Assembly: GCA_025934455.1 (NCBI GenBank)
Contig: JAICYA010000011.1
Coordinates: forward strand, 1-14,515
Length of the DNA stretch: 14,515 nt
Origin: Rudaea sp.
GTDB lineage: Bacteria > Pseudomonadota > Gammaproteobacteria > Xanthomonadales > Rhodanobacteraceae
Direction: 5' to 3'
Shown here: positions 1-6,402 of the stretch, one piece after another
Layout: each line of letters opens with the position of its first letter
Numbering within the stretch: the first letter of the stretch is position 1
Notes under the pieces: generated by a model
Told to the model about the DNA's origin: nothing
What the model saw: the letters and a program-made list of their open reading frames with translations, nothing else
Databases searched by the model: none
Position numbers and translations under genes: made by a program

Positions 1-369
1 ATCGCTGGTGGTGTCCGCGCCGCCGGCGATGCCGGCTTCGATCTGGCCGGACGCGATCTTGTTGGCGATGATGATGGCGTTGTCGAGCGACGTGCCGCAG
101 GCGCGCGCCGTGGTGATGCCGGGCGTGGTCGGCGCGAGGCCCGAAGACAGCGTCGCCTCGCGCGCGAGGTTCCAGTCGGAGGCGTGCTTGATGACCGCGC
201 CGAACGCGACGTCGCCCAGTTCCACGCCGTGCAGGCCGAACTTCTCGACCAGCGCGCCTAGCGTCTTCACCGCCATGCCGAAATTGCCGACATCCGCGTA
301 GGCGGTGTTGTTGCGGCAGAACGGAATGCGGACTCCGCCAAGGATGGCAACGCGTTGCGATGTGGTCAC
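1..369 (-). CDS. Acetyl-CoA acyltransferase (thiolase), N-terminal 123 residues; cut by window edge
   Basis: The gene reads leftward and is truncated by the window edge; only the N-terminal 123 residues are visible of a family that is usually about 390-430 aa. It begins RVAILGGVRIPF, the usual thiolase N-terminus. ARACGTSLDNA places the acyl-accepting nucleophile at Cys91, and GGADTTSD follows at the edge. Thiolases of this type cleave 3-ketoacyl-CoA with CoA, or run in reverse to make acetoacetyl-CoA, in fatty-acid oxidation or acetoacetyl-CoA metabolism in the cytoplasm. The start is GTG at 369-367, preceded by GGAAGGA about 8 nt upstream, a good ribosome site; the protein is collinear with the family from residue 6. 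FadI-like is my closest guess, but the substrate range cannot be told from this fragment. It is divergent from the oxygenase at 443, with 73 bp between the starts. Confidence 0.9.
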   Translation of the reverse strand, partial: MTTSQRVAILGGVRIPFCRNNTAYADVGNFGMAVKTLGALVEKFGLHGVELGDVAFGAVIKHASDWNLAREATLSSGLAPTTPGITTARACGTSLDNAIIIANKIASGQIEAGIAGGADTTSD

Positions 370-442
370 GATAACGTCCTTCCGTGATCAGGGATGCGGG
401 AGCGTGCTGCTATCATGGCTTCTTTCCCGCTCTTCGTATTGT

Positions 443-1159
443 ATGCCTTACGTTTTCGATCTGGATACCCTGGCGCGGCTCGCCGCAGCGCGCCACGCGG
501 AATTCGGCGTCGCGGATCCCTACCCGCACATCGTGATCGATGAATTCCTGCGGCCCGATCTCGCGCTGGAACTGGCACGCACCTTCCCGCAGCCGGACGA
601 TCCGGTTGCCTGGGACCGGTTCGGCATCCAGACCGTAGAGGTCAAGCTCGCCAGCGCGCACGAGGAACGCTTCCCCGCAGCGCATCGCCAGGCTTTGCAC
701 GATCTGAATTCAGGCCCGTTCGTGGGTTTCCTCGAGCGACTTTCCGGCATCGAACATCTGTTGCCGGACCCACATCTTGCCGGCGGCGGCCTGCACCTGA
801 GCCGGCCAGGCGACCATCTGGGCATCCATGCCGATTTCAACTGGCATCCGCAGATGGAAGCGCATCGCCGCCTGAACCTGTTGATCTATCTCACGCCGCG
901 CTGGGAGCCCGGTTACGGCGGCGAACTGGAATTGTGGGACACCAGCGGCACCCGTCGCGTGCGGGTCGTCGAGCCGCTGTTCAATCGTGCCGTATTGTTC
1001 GCCACGCGCTCGGACACCTTCCACGGCCACCCGCAGCCGTGGGCGGCACCCGCCGGCATCTACCGCCAATCGCTGGCCCTGTACTACTACACGACGAATC
1101 GTCCCGAACACGAACGGCGCGCACCGCACAGCACCTTGTACAAGGGTCACAACGCCTGA
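443..1159 (+). CDS. 2-oxoglutarate/Fe(II)-dependent oxygenase (prolyl-4-hydroxylase-like fold)
   Basis: The protein has 238 residues. The C-terminal double-stranded beta-helix core carries HxD in GIHADFNWHP (His129, Asp131), a distal histidine in SDTFHGHP (His194, or possibly His196), and Arg208 in YRQSLALYYYT for 2-oxoglutarate binding. These are the ligands of the prolyl-4-hydroxylase-like 2OG-FeII_Oxy families. The N-terminal part (HIVIDEFLRPDLALELARTF) is the usual lead-in of this group. The substrate is unknown; protein, peptide or small molecule are all possible. I chose ATG 443 because DPYPHIVIDEF-type homologues start shortly before this point and earlier in-frame ATGs (305, 326, 347) lie inside the divergent thiolase gene. 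No clear Shine-Dalgarno sequence precedes it, so the start is less certain than the domain. The stop overlaps the end of the convergent acyltransferase gene by 13 bp. No signal peptide or membrane segment is seen. Confidence 0.87.
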   Translation: MPYVFDLDTLARLAAARHAEFGVADPYPHIVIDEFLRPDLALELARTFPQPDDPVAWDRFGIQTVEVKLASAHEERFPAAHRQALHDLNSGPFVGFLERLSGIEHLLPDPHLAGGGLHLSRPGDHLGIHADFNWHPQMEAHRRLNLLIYLTPRWEPGYGGELELWDTSGTRRVRVVEPLFNRAVLFATRSDTFHGHPQPWAAPAGIYRQSLALYYYTTNRPEHERRAPHSTLYKGHNA

Positions 1160-2046
1160 ACATTCGCCGCGGCGACGAACAGTCCTGGTGCCTCGCGCCA
1201 GATTTGCCATGCCGCCGGCGCCTCGCGCAAACGCGAGTGCAGATGCGCGGCGTAGCGCAGCATGATCGCGTCCGCGGAAAGCTGCGGCGGCAATAGTTCG
1301 ACGCGGATATCGCGCTGCCCACGGGAAAAATCCAGGCCGCAACTCAGCAGGACCACCGGGATCCCCTTGTCGGATGCCAGCCGCGCCAGGCCGAACGGAA
1401 AACGCACATGCCCATCCAGCAGCGGCAGACCGCAAGCGGGTTGATCGGTTCGCGCGGGAAGATCGAGCATGCCGACGACGCTGTCGCCGGCGTCCAGCGC
1501 CCGCGCGATCGCGCCGGTACTCGCACCCGTGAAGATCGGCTCGGCGCCCGCGCAGCGGCGCAGCGCGCGCGCGCGGAAGTCGCCGAACCAATATGACAGG
1601 CGCGTCATGCCCAGTGCGCGTCCCGATGCGCGGCGCGCGATGAAATGCGCGACGAATCCCAGTTCGCGCAGGCGCGGCCAGATGAAATTTCCCGCGCCCC
1701 AGTGATAGGTGAGGAACACGCACGGTCCAGGCACCGGCCAATCGCCGGTCTCGACGACATACCGGCGACGCCAGCGCCGTCCGCGCAGCATGGCCAGATA
1801 CACGTCGGCATGGTCGACCAGTCGCAACAGGCGGAAACGATACTTCCACTCGCGTTCGTCACAACCTTGGCAATGCGCGCGCGCGGCATCCCAGGCCGGG
1901 TCCACGCTGAGTCGATACAACCGTTCGCTGCGCGCCAGGCGCTTGAGCAAGGCGAAGCCCAGCCGCCACGGCAGCAGCGCCACGCCGCACGGCACCACGA
2001 ACAGCATCAACGTGTCGGCAGTGGCGTTGCGCAGGCGCTCAAGCAT
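1147..2046 (-). CDS. LpxL/HtrB-like lipid acyltransferase family protein
   Basis: The product has 299 residues, the usual size of Kdo2-lipid A lauroyl/myristoyl acyltransferases and their relatives. An N-terminal hydrophobic stretch (about residues 11-30, LMLFVVPCGVALLPW) fits inner-membrane attachment. The region around residues 110-130 (FLTYHWGAGNFIWPRLRELG) aligns with the H(X4)D/E acyltransferase motif: His115 is present but the +5 residue is Asn120, not Asp or Glu. Later blocks, VGMLDLPART (191-200) and RFPFGLARLASDKGIPVV (215-232), also match the LpxL pattern. The role is probably transfer of an acyl chain to a lipid or glycolipid acceptor; a lipid A acceptor is not shown, and relatives act in other lipid pathways. 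ATG 2046 overlaps the upstream GNAT gene stop by 8 bp, so translation is likely coupled. It is the last gene of the ntrB-ntrC-GNAT cluster. Confidence 0.75.
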   Translation of the reverse strand: MLERLRNATADTLMLFVVPCGVALLPWRLGFALLKRLARSERLYRLSVDPAWDAARAHCQGCDEREWKYRFRLLRLVDHADVYLAMLRGRRWRRRYVVETGDWPVPGPCVFLTYHWGAGNFIWPRLRELGFVAHFIARRASGRALGMTRLSYWFGDFRARALRRCAGAEPIFTGASTGAIARALDAGDSVVGMLDLPARTDQPACGLPLLDGHVRFPFGLARLASDKGIPVVLLSCGLDFSRGQRDIRVELLPPQLSADAIMLRYAAHLHSRLREAPAAWQIWREAPGLFVAAANVQAL

Positions 2047-2539
2047 TGCCATCGGCTGCCTTCCCGGTGAGCTTGCGCAACAGCTTGGCATACATCCGGT
2101 AATGATCTTCGTGCATGCCCAGCGATGCGTAGGTGCGCTGCGCGCGCGCGTTGTCGCGCTCGACATACAGGCGAATGCCGACGACATCGGCATGTTCGAC
2201 CGCACGGCGTTCGACGTCTGCATACAGCGCGCGGAATACGCCATGCCGGCGATATTCCGGCAAGACGTAAACGCTTTGCAGCCACCACCAGTCGCCGTTG
2301 CGCCAGTCGCTCCACTCGAACGTGACCATCAGACAACCGGCGACCACGCCATCGATTTCAGCGACCAGATAAAATCCGCGCGCCGGCTCCGTGAGCACGC
2401 GCCCGACGCCGGCGCGCAATGTCGCCGGATCGAGCGTCTTGGCTTCCGTCTCGATGGCCATTTCCGCATTGAACGCGGCCAGGATTTCGCAATCATCCGC
2501 ATGCGCGGCGCGCACCCGAACCTCAACGACATCGGTCAT
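2039..2539 (-). CDS. GNAT-family N-acetyltransferase
   Basis: The product is a single-domain GNAT protein of 166 residues. Motif A is clear: strand LQSVYVLPEYRR (87-98) followed by the acetyl-CoA pyrophosphate loop RRHGVF (97-102), a variant of R/Q-x-x-G-x-G/A. Motif B follows as VERDNARAQRTYASLGMHE (126-144), with the usual Asn130, Ala131 and Tyr137. An EWSDWRNGDWWW stretch (75-86) before motif A is tryptophan-rich and may shape the acceptor site. The family moves an acetyl group from acetyl-CoA to an amine; the acceptor cannot be read from the sequence. ATG 2539 overlaps the ntrC stop as ATGA, and the gene's own stop overlaps the next start by 8 bp, so it is embedded in the ntr operon. It is cytoplasmic, with no signal peptide. 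Confidence 0.9.
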   Translation of the reverse strand: MTDVVEVRVRAAHADDCEILAAFNAEMAIETEAKTLDPATLRAGVGRVLTEPARGFYLVAEIDGVVAGCLMVTFEWSDWRNGDWWWLQSVYVLPEYRRHGVFRALYADVERRAVEHADVVGIRLYVERDNARAQRTYASLGMHEDHYRMYAKLLRKLTGKAADGNA

Positions 2540-3921
2540 CGTTTGCCTCGCTTGCGTGAACTGCCCAATTTGCGCGTCAGCGTGTTGCGCCCCAACCCGA
2601 GTTGCTGCGCCGCACGGCCGCGCTGGTTGCCGTTTTCCGCCAGCGCCGCTTCGAGCAGGGCCTGATCGAACCCACTGCGCAATTGTGCATAGATATTTCG
2701 CTCTCCGCGCGCAAGACGCTCGCGCACCGCCGATCGCAACGGCGCGCGCCAGTCCGCCGACTTCGAAGCCGCCGCTTCATCGGTTTCCGGCAAATCGGAG
2801 ACACGAATCTCGCGCCCCGGCGCCATCACCGCCAGGCGCCGGCACAGGTTTTCGAGCTGCCGCACATTGCCCGGCCATGCCATCTGCGCCAGCGCGCCAA
2901 GCGCCGCCGGAGAAAAGTTTTTGGCATCCAGTCGCATATCCGCAGCGGCGCGGGCGAGAAAGCGCGCGGCCAGCAGGGGAATATCCTCGCGGCGCTCGCT
3001 TAACGTCGGCAGGTGCAGGCGCACGACATCGAGGCGGTGCAGCAAGTCGGCGCGGAATTGCCCGGCCTCGACTTTCGCATTGAGGTCCTGATGCGTGGCC
3101 GCGATCACGCGCACATCGGCGCGGATCAGCTCGCGTCCGCCGACGCGGTAGAACTCGCCCTGCGCGAGCACGCGCAGCAGGCGCGTCTGCAAGGCCAGCG
3201 GCATGTCGCCGATTTCGTCCAGGAACAGCGTGCCGCCTTCGGCCTGCTCGAAACGGCCCGGATGGCGCTTGAGCGCGCCGGTGAACGCGCCGGCTTCGTG
3301 GCCGAACAGTTCCGATTCGAGCAGTTCTGATGGAATCGCTGCCGTGTTCATCGCCACGAACGGCCGCGTCGCGCGCGCACTGTGCCGGTGCAGGGCGCGC
3401 GCGACGAGCTCCTTACCGGTACCGGTTTCGCCGGTGATCAGTACGTTGAGATTCGTCGCCGCGACGCGGCCGATGCTGCGAAACAACTCGCGCATCGTCG
3501 GCGCGCTGCCGATCAGCTCGGCTTCCGCTTCGGTCGCCGGCAACGGCGCGGGCGGTGGCCGGGTCTGCGCCAGCGCGCGTTCCACCGCCGCGCGCACCTG
3601 ATCCAGATCGAAAGGTTTCGGCAGGTAGTCGAACGCGCCGTTGCGATACGCGGCGGCGGTGGAAGCCACGTCGGTGAACGCACTCATCACGATCACCGGC
3701 AGATGCAGGCCGCGTGCGTTGATCTCGTCCAGCAACTTCAGGCCGCTCACGCCGGGCATGCGCACGTCGCTCACGACCACGGCAGGCGCATCTTTTTCCA
3801 GCGCGGCGAGCAAGTCCTCGGCGTTGGCGAATTCGCGCACGGTCGCTCCGTCCTCGCGCAGGGTTTCGCCGAGTACGAACCGGATGGACGCATCATCGTC
3901 GGCGATCCAGATCTCAGACAC
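2536..3921 (-). CDS. glnG: Nitrogen regulation response regulator NtrC (NR-I), sigma-54 activator
   Basis: The product has 461 residues, close to the 469 of E. coli NtrC. The receiver domain (1-118) has the acidic pocket IADDD (6-10), phospho-acceptor Asp52 in SDVRMPG and Lys102 in PKPF. The central AAA+ domain (about 135-365) has Walker A GETGTGKE (164-171), the sigma-54 contact loop GAFTGA (211-216), Walker B LFLDEIGDMP (232-241) and WPGNVRQLEN (349-358). A Fis-type helix-turn-helix lies at about 425-452 (NQRGRAAQQLGLGRNTLTRK). Phosphorylated by NtrB under nitrogen limitation, it would bind enhancers and drive sigma-54 RNA polymerase open-complex formation, for example at glnA (7844-7970). 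The start is GTG 3921, giving VSEIWIADDD, the expected receiver N-terminus; it overlaps the ntrB stop by 8 bp. The stop overlaps the GNAT start by 4 bp. Confidence 0.97.
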   Translation of the reverse strand: MSEIWIADDDASIRFVLGETLREDGATVREFANAEDLLAALEKDAPAVVVSDVRMPGVSGLKLLDEINARGLHLPVIVMSAFTDVASTAAAYRNGAFDYLPKPFDLDQVRAAVERALAQTRPPPAPLPATEAEAELIGSAPTMRELFRSIGRVAATNLNVLITGETGTGKELVARALHRHSARATRPFVAMNTAAIPSELLESELFGHEAGAFTGALKRHPGRFEQAEGGTLFLDEIGDMPLALQTRLLRVLAQGEFYRVGGRELIRADVRVIAATHQDLNAKVEAGQFRADLLHRLDVVRLHLPTLSERREDIPLLAARFLARAAADMRLDAKNFSPAALGALAQMAWPGNVRQLENLCRRLAVMAPGREIRVSDLPETDEAAASKSADWRAPLRSAVRERLARGERNIYAQLRSGFDQALLEAALAENGNQRGRAAQQLGLGRNTLTRKLGSSRKRGKR

Positions 3922-4954
3922 GCGCTGTCTCCCGTTCCAACGGCAGCAGCAGCGTAAACACGGTGTTGCCGGGACGGCTGCGGAAATCCAGTTGCCCGCC
4001 GTGTTCGGTCGAGATTTCGCGCGCCAGCGCCAGGCCGAGTCCCGTGCCGTCCGCGCGCCCGGATACCAGCGGCGCGAACAGGGTTTCACGCAAAGCGTCC
4101 GGCACGCCGGAACCGTTGTCGATTACGTCCAGGCGCAACGCGAGGCGCAGCGCTTTGCCATTGACGATAGCGCCATTTTCCGCACGCGTGCGCAGTTGAA
4201 TCTGCGTCGCGCCGGCCTGCAAGGCATTGCCCAACAGATTCAACAGCAATTGCAGCAGGCGGTCGGCGTCGCCGCGAAAAGCCGGCAGGCTCGGGTCGTA
4301 ATCGCGTTCGAACCGAACCTCCGGTGCAGCCTCGATGGCGATCAACGCGCGTGCACGCTCGGCGACTTCGTGCAGGTTCACCACGGCCAGATGCGGCTTG
4401 CCGGCCGGATGCAGCAGGCGGTCCGTCAAGGCGCCGAGGCGGTCCGCCTCGGTGATGATGAGGTCCGCCAGGCGCCGTTGGTCCGCATCGGCGGCGCGGC
4501 GTTGCAGCAGTTGCGCCGCCCCGCGCAGGCCGGCGAGTGGATTCTTCACCTCGTGCGCGAGTCCGCGCAGGCTTTGCGAGATTTGCGCCGGCGCCTGCGG
4601 CGCGTCATGCGGATTCAGCGCGTGCATCTCCAGCAGCACGCCGGCAGCGCACTGTGCGGCGGTTATATCGACGCGAACGGATGCAGAACGCGCGAAAATT
4701 TCCAGGCCGCGCAGCATTGACGGCGCCTGCATAGCCTGCGCGCGCTCGATCAACGCCGTCAGCACGCCGGCCGGTTCTCCCAACACTTCCAGCGGACAGC
4801 CGCGCCAGCGCACGAGCCCCGTCAGCTCGACGAAGGCAGCGTTGGCCTGGACGAAGCGCAGATCCCCGTCGAGCACGGCGATACCCGTCGCCATCTGGTC
4901 GATCAGGGCGACGGTATCGACGGGAACCCTCGGCAGGATTTCGACGGCAGGCAT
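3914..4954 (-). CDS. glnL: Nitrogen regulation sensor histidine kinase NtrB (NR-II)
   Basis: The product has 346 residues, as expected for NtrB (349 in E. coli). An N-terminal PAS domain (about 12-110, VALIDQMATGIAVLDGDLRF) is followed by the dimerisation/phosphorylation helix with His134 in GLAHEVKNPLAGLRG. The ATPase lobe has an N-box NLLGNALQAG (239-248), G1 DNGSGVP (279-285) and G2 GTGLGLA (303-309). No membrane helices are seen; the protein is cytoplasmic and, in this family, is switched between kinase and phosphatase by the PII protein. No PII or ammonium transporter gene lies in this window. ATG 4954 is the only sensible start: the frame has TAA at 4966-4964. It has no visible Shine-Dalgarno sequence and directly abuts an NtrC-type palindrome (4955-4971). 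It is the first gene of the four-gene overlapping cluster and is divergent from the DNA polymerase at 5044. Confidence 0.97.
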   Translation of the reverse strand: MPAVEILPRVPVDTVALIDQMATGIAVLDGDLRFVQANAAFVELTGLVRWRGCPLEVLGEPAGVLTALIERAQAMQAPSMLRGLEIFARSASVRVDITAAQCAAGVLLEMHALNPHDAPQAPAQISQSLRGLAHEVKNPLAGLRGAAQLLQRRAADADQRRLADLIITEADRLGALTDRLLHPAGKPHLAVVNLHEVAERARALIAIEAAPEVRFERDYDPSLPAFRGDADRLLQLLLNLLGNALQAGATQIQLRTRAENGAIVNGKALRLALRLDVIDNGSGVPDALRETLFAPLVSGRADGTGLGLALAREISTEHGGQLDFRSRPGNTVFTLLLPLERETARV

Positions 4955-4971
4955 TGCACCATTTTAGTGCA
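4955..4971 (-). promoter_or_regulatory. NtrC binding site directly upstream of ntrB (putative autoregulatory operator)
   Basis: On the minus strand this reads TGCACTAAAATGGTGCA, matching every defined position of the NtrC consensus TGCACY-N4-TGGTGCA. It ends one base before the ntrB ATG. A weak -10-like GATATT at 4979-4974 would put the transcription start near 4967, inside the site. In E. coli, NtrC bound over the glnL promoter represses it; the same placement here suggests negative autoregulation. The -35 is not recognisable and the promoter is an inference. Confidence 0.8.
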
Positions 4972-5043
4972 GAAATATCCATGTCGCCATTCCTGAGATC
5001 GGAGTAGCCTCAACTCCCGGCACGCGTCCGCCGGAACCGTGCC

Positions 5044-6363
5044 ATGAGCCTGCGCAGCCTCTTCGTCGACTTCAATTCCTATTTCGCCTCAGTCGAGCAA
5101 CAGGTCGATCCGGCGCTGCGCGGGCGGCCGGTCGGCGTCGCGCCGGTCATGGCCGAAACGACCTGCTGCATCGCCGCCAGCGTCGAGGCCAAGACTTTCG
5201 GCGTGCGCACCGGCACGCTCGTGCGCGAGGCGCGCAAGCTGTGTCCGCATATCGCGATCGTGCCGGCGCAGCCCTCGTTGTACGTCGAATACCACCATCG
5301 TTTGAAGGACGCGATCGAAACCTGCATTCCGATCGATTACGTCGGCTCGATCGATGAAGTCGCCTGTGAACTGCTCGGACGCGAGCGCGTGCGCGCGAAT
5401 GCCGTCGCCATTGCGCGCAACATCAAGGCGGCCGTGCGCGGCGTCGGCGACTGGCTGCGTTGCTCGGTCGGCATCGCGCCGAATCATTTCCTGTCCAAGA
5501 CCGCGACCGACATGCAAAAACCCGATGGTCTGGTCGTGCTGGAAGAAAGCGATCTGCCGCACGCACTGCATCGGCTGGAATTGTCCGACCTGTGCGGCAT
5601 CGGTCCCAACATGGAGCAGCGCCTGCACGCGGGCGGCATCCGTACCGTCGCGCAGTTATGCGCGCTGAATGCGGCCGCGATGCGCGAAATCTGGGGCGGC
5701 ATCGAAGGCGAACGCTTCTTCGATGCGCTGCACGGGCAGTGGCAGACGCATCGCGAATCCGTGCGTGCCAGCCTCGGTCACTCGCATGTGCTCGGTCCGG
5801 AATGGCGCACGCCGGCTGGCGCGCGCGCAGTGCTGAAGAAATTGCTGGTCAAGGCGGCGATGCGGTTGCGCCACGAAGGCTACGTCGCGCAAGCCCTGAC
5901 GGTGCGCGTGCGCCATCTCGGCGCCGACGCCTGGCATGGCGAAGTCCGCTTCGACGCAACCGATGACAGCCGCGAGTTCCTGCGCCAGCTCGCGCATGCG
6001 CTCGAACAGCGTGATCGGCACACGTTGCGACTGCCGCTGCGCGGCGGCAAACCGGTGCCGTTGGCCGTGGGCGTGACCTTGCACCGCCTGCAGCCGCGCG
6101 ACGCAAGCACCGGCTCGTTGTTCGTGAACGAGACAAAGAGCCGCGCGGTGAGCGGCGTGCTCGATCGCATCAACCAGCGCTACGGCGGCAACACCCTGTA
6201 TTTCGGCAGTATGCAAGGTGCGCTCGAAGCCGCGCCGATGCGTATTCCGTTCAGCACGATTCCAAACCCGCAGATTGAGCGCGACGTCGAACACAACGAG
6301 CTGTGGCTGAAACGCATGCGCGAGTTCAAGCGCCTGGCCGAAGCCGCGCACCAGCGCGGCTGA
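5044..6363 (+). CDS. Y-family translesion DNA polymerase (DinB/UmuC superfamily)
   Basis: The product has 439 residues. All three catalytic carboxylates are present: Asp9 in LFVDFNSYFASVEQ, and Asp104 and Glu105 in VGSIDEVACE. Phe14 sits at the position of the DinB steric gate. The palm/fingers block SVGIAPNHFLSKTATDMQKP (141-160) and the helix-hairpin-helix thumb LCGIGPNMEQRLHAGGI (183-199) follow, then the little finger (about 240-350). It is thus an active-type polymerase, not a catalytically dead ImuB. The C-terminal part resembles UmuC rather than DinB: a possible beta-clamp motif STGSLF (355-360), then GVLDRINQRYGGNTLYFGSM (371-390) and an extended tail. The protein would copy past DNA lesions with low fidelity. 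The start ATG 5044 begins exactly at the family N-terminus but has only a weak ribosome site. No LexA-type box is seen in the 89 bp shared with ntrB. The gene is convergent with glnA, 39 bp apart. Confidence 0.92.
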   Translation: MSLRSLFVDFNSYFASVEQQVDPALRGRPVGVAPVMAETTCCIAASVEAKTFGVRTGTLVREARKLCPHIAIVPAQPSLYVEYHHRLKDAIETCIPIDYVGSIDEVACELLGRERVRANAVAIARNIKAAVRGVGDWLRCSVGIAPNHFLSKTATDMQKPDGLVVLEESDLPHALHRLELSDLCGIGPNMEQRLHAGGIRTVAQLCALNAAAMREIWGGIEGERFFDALHGQWQTHRESVRASLGHSHVLGPEWRTPAGARAVLKKLLVKAAMRLRHEGYVAQALTVRVRHLGADAWHGEVRFDATDDSREFLRQLAHALEQRDRHTLRLPLRGGKPVPLAVGVTLHRLQPRDASTGSLFVNETKSRAVSGVLDRINQRYGGNTLYFGSMQGALEAAPMRIPFSTIPNPQIERDVEHNELWLKRMREFKRLAEAAHQRG

Positions 6364-6388
6364 CGGTACCTGCTACGCGCAGGCACCG
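6364..6388. terminator. Stem-loop between convergent polymerase and glnA genes (no U-tract)
   Basis: The arms CGGTACCTGC (6364-6373) and GCAGGCACCG (6379-6388) form a 10-bp stem with a single A-C mismatch around a 5-nt loop. It starts right after the polymerase stop codon and 15 bp beyond the glnA stop. Its position suits a bidirectional transcription end, but no T-run follows on either strand, so it may be a processing/stability element or a weak terminator. Confidence 0.45.
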
Positions 6389-6402
6389 TCGCGAAGCGTG
6401 GG

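Noticed and set aside
305..442. Longer N-terminus for the 2OG oxygenase (ATG at 305)
   Set aside because: It would overlap the thiolase start and add 46 residues unlike any family N-terminus; homology-like sequence begins at 443.
3641..4720. 359-codon plus-strand open frame over ntrB/ntrC
   Set aside because: It spans the junction of two well-supported genes on the other strand and has no motif.
4605..4982. Alternative ATG (4982) upstream of ntrB
   Set aside because: It is out of frame with ntrB by 28 nt and the resulting 125-residue frame has no family features.
4955..5043. LexA/SOS box upstream of the Y-family polymerase
   Set aside because: No CTGT-N8-ACAG or Xanthomonas-type TTAGTA...TACTAA match was found in the shared intergenic region.
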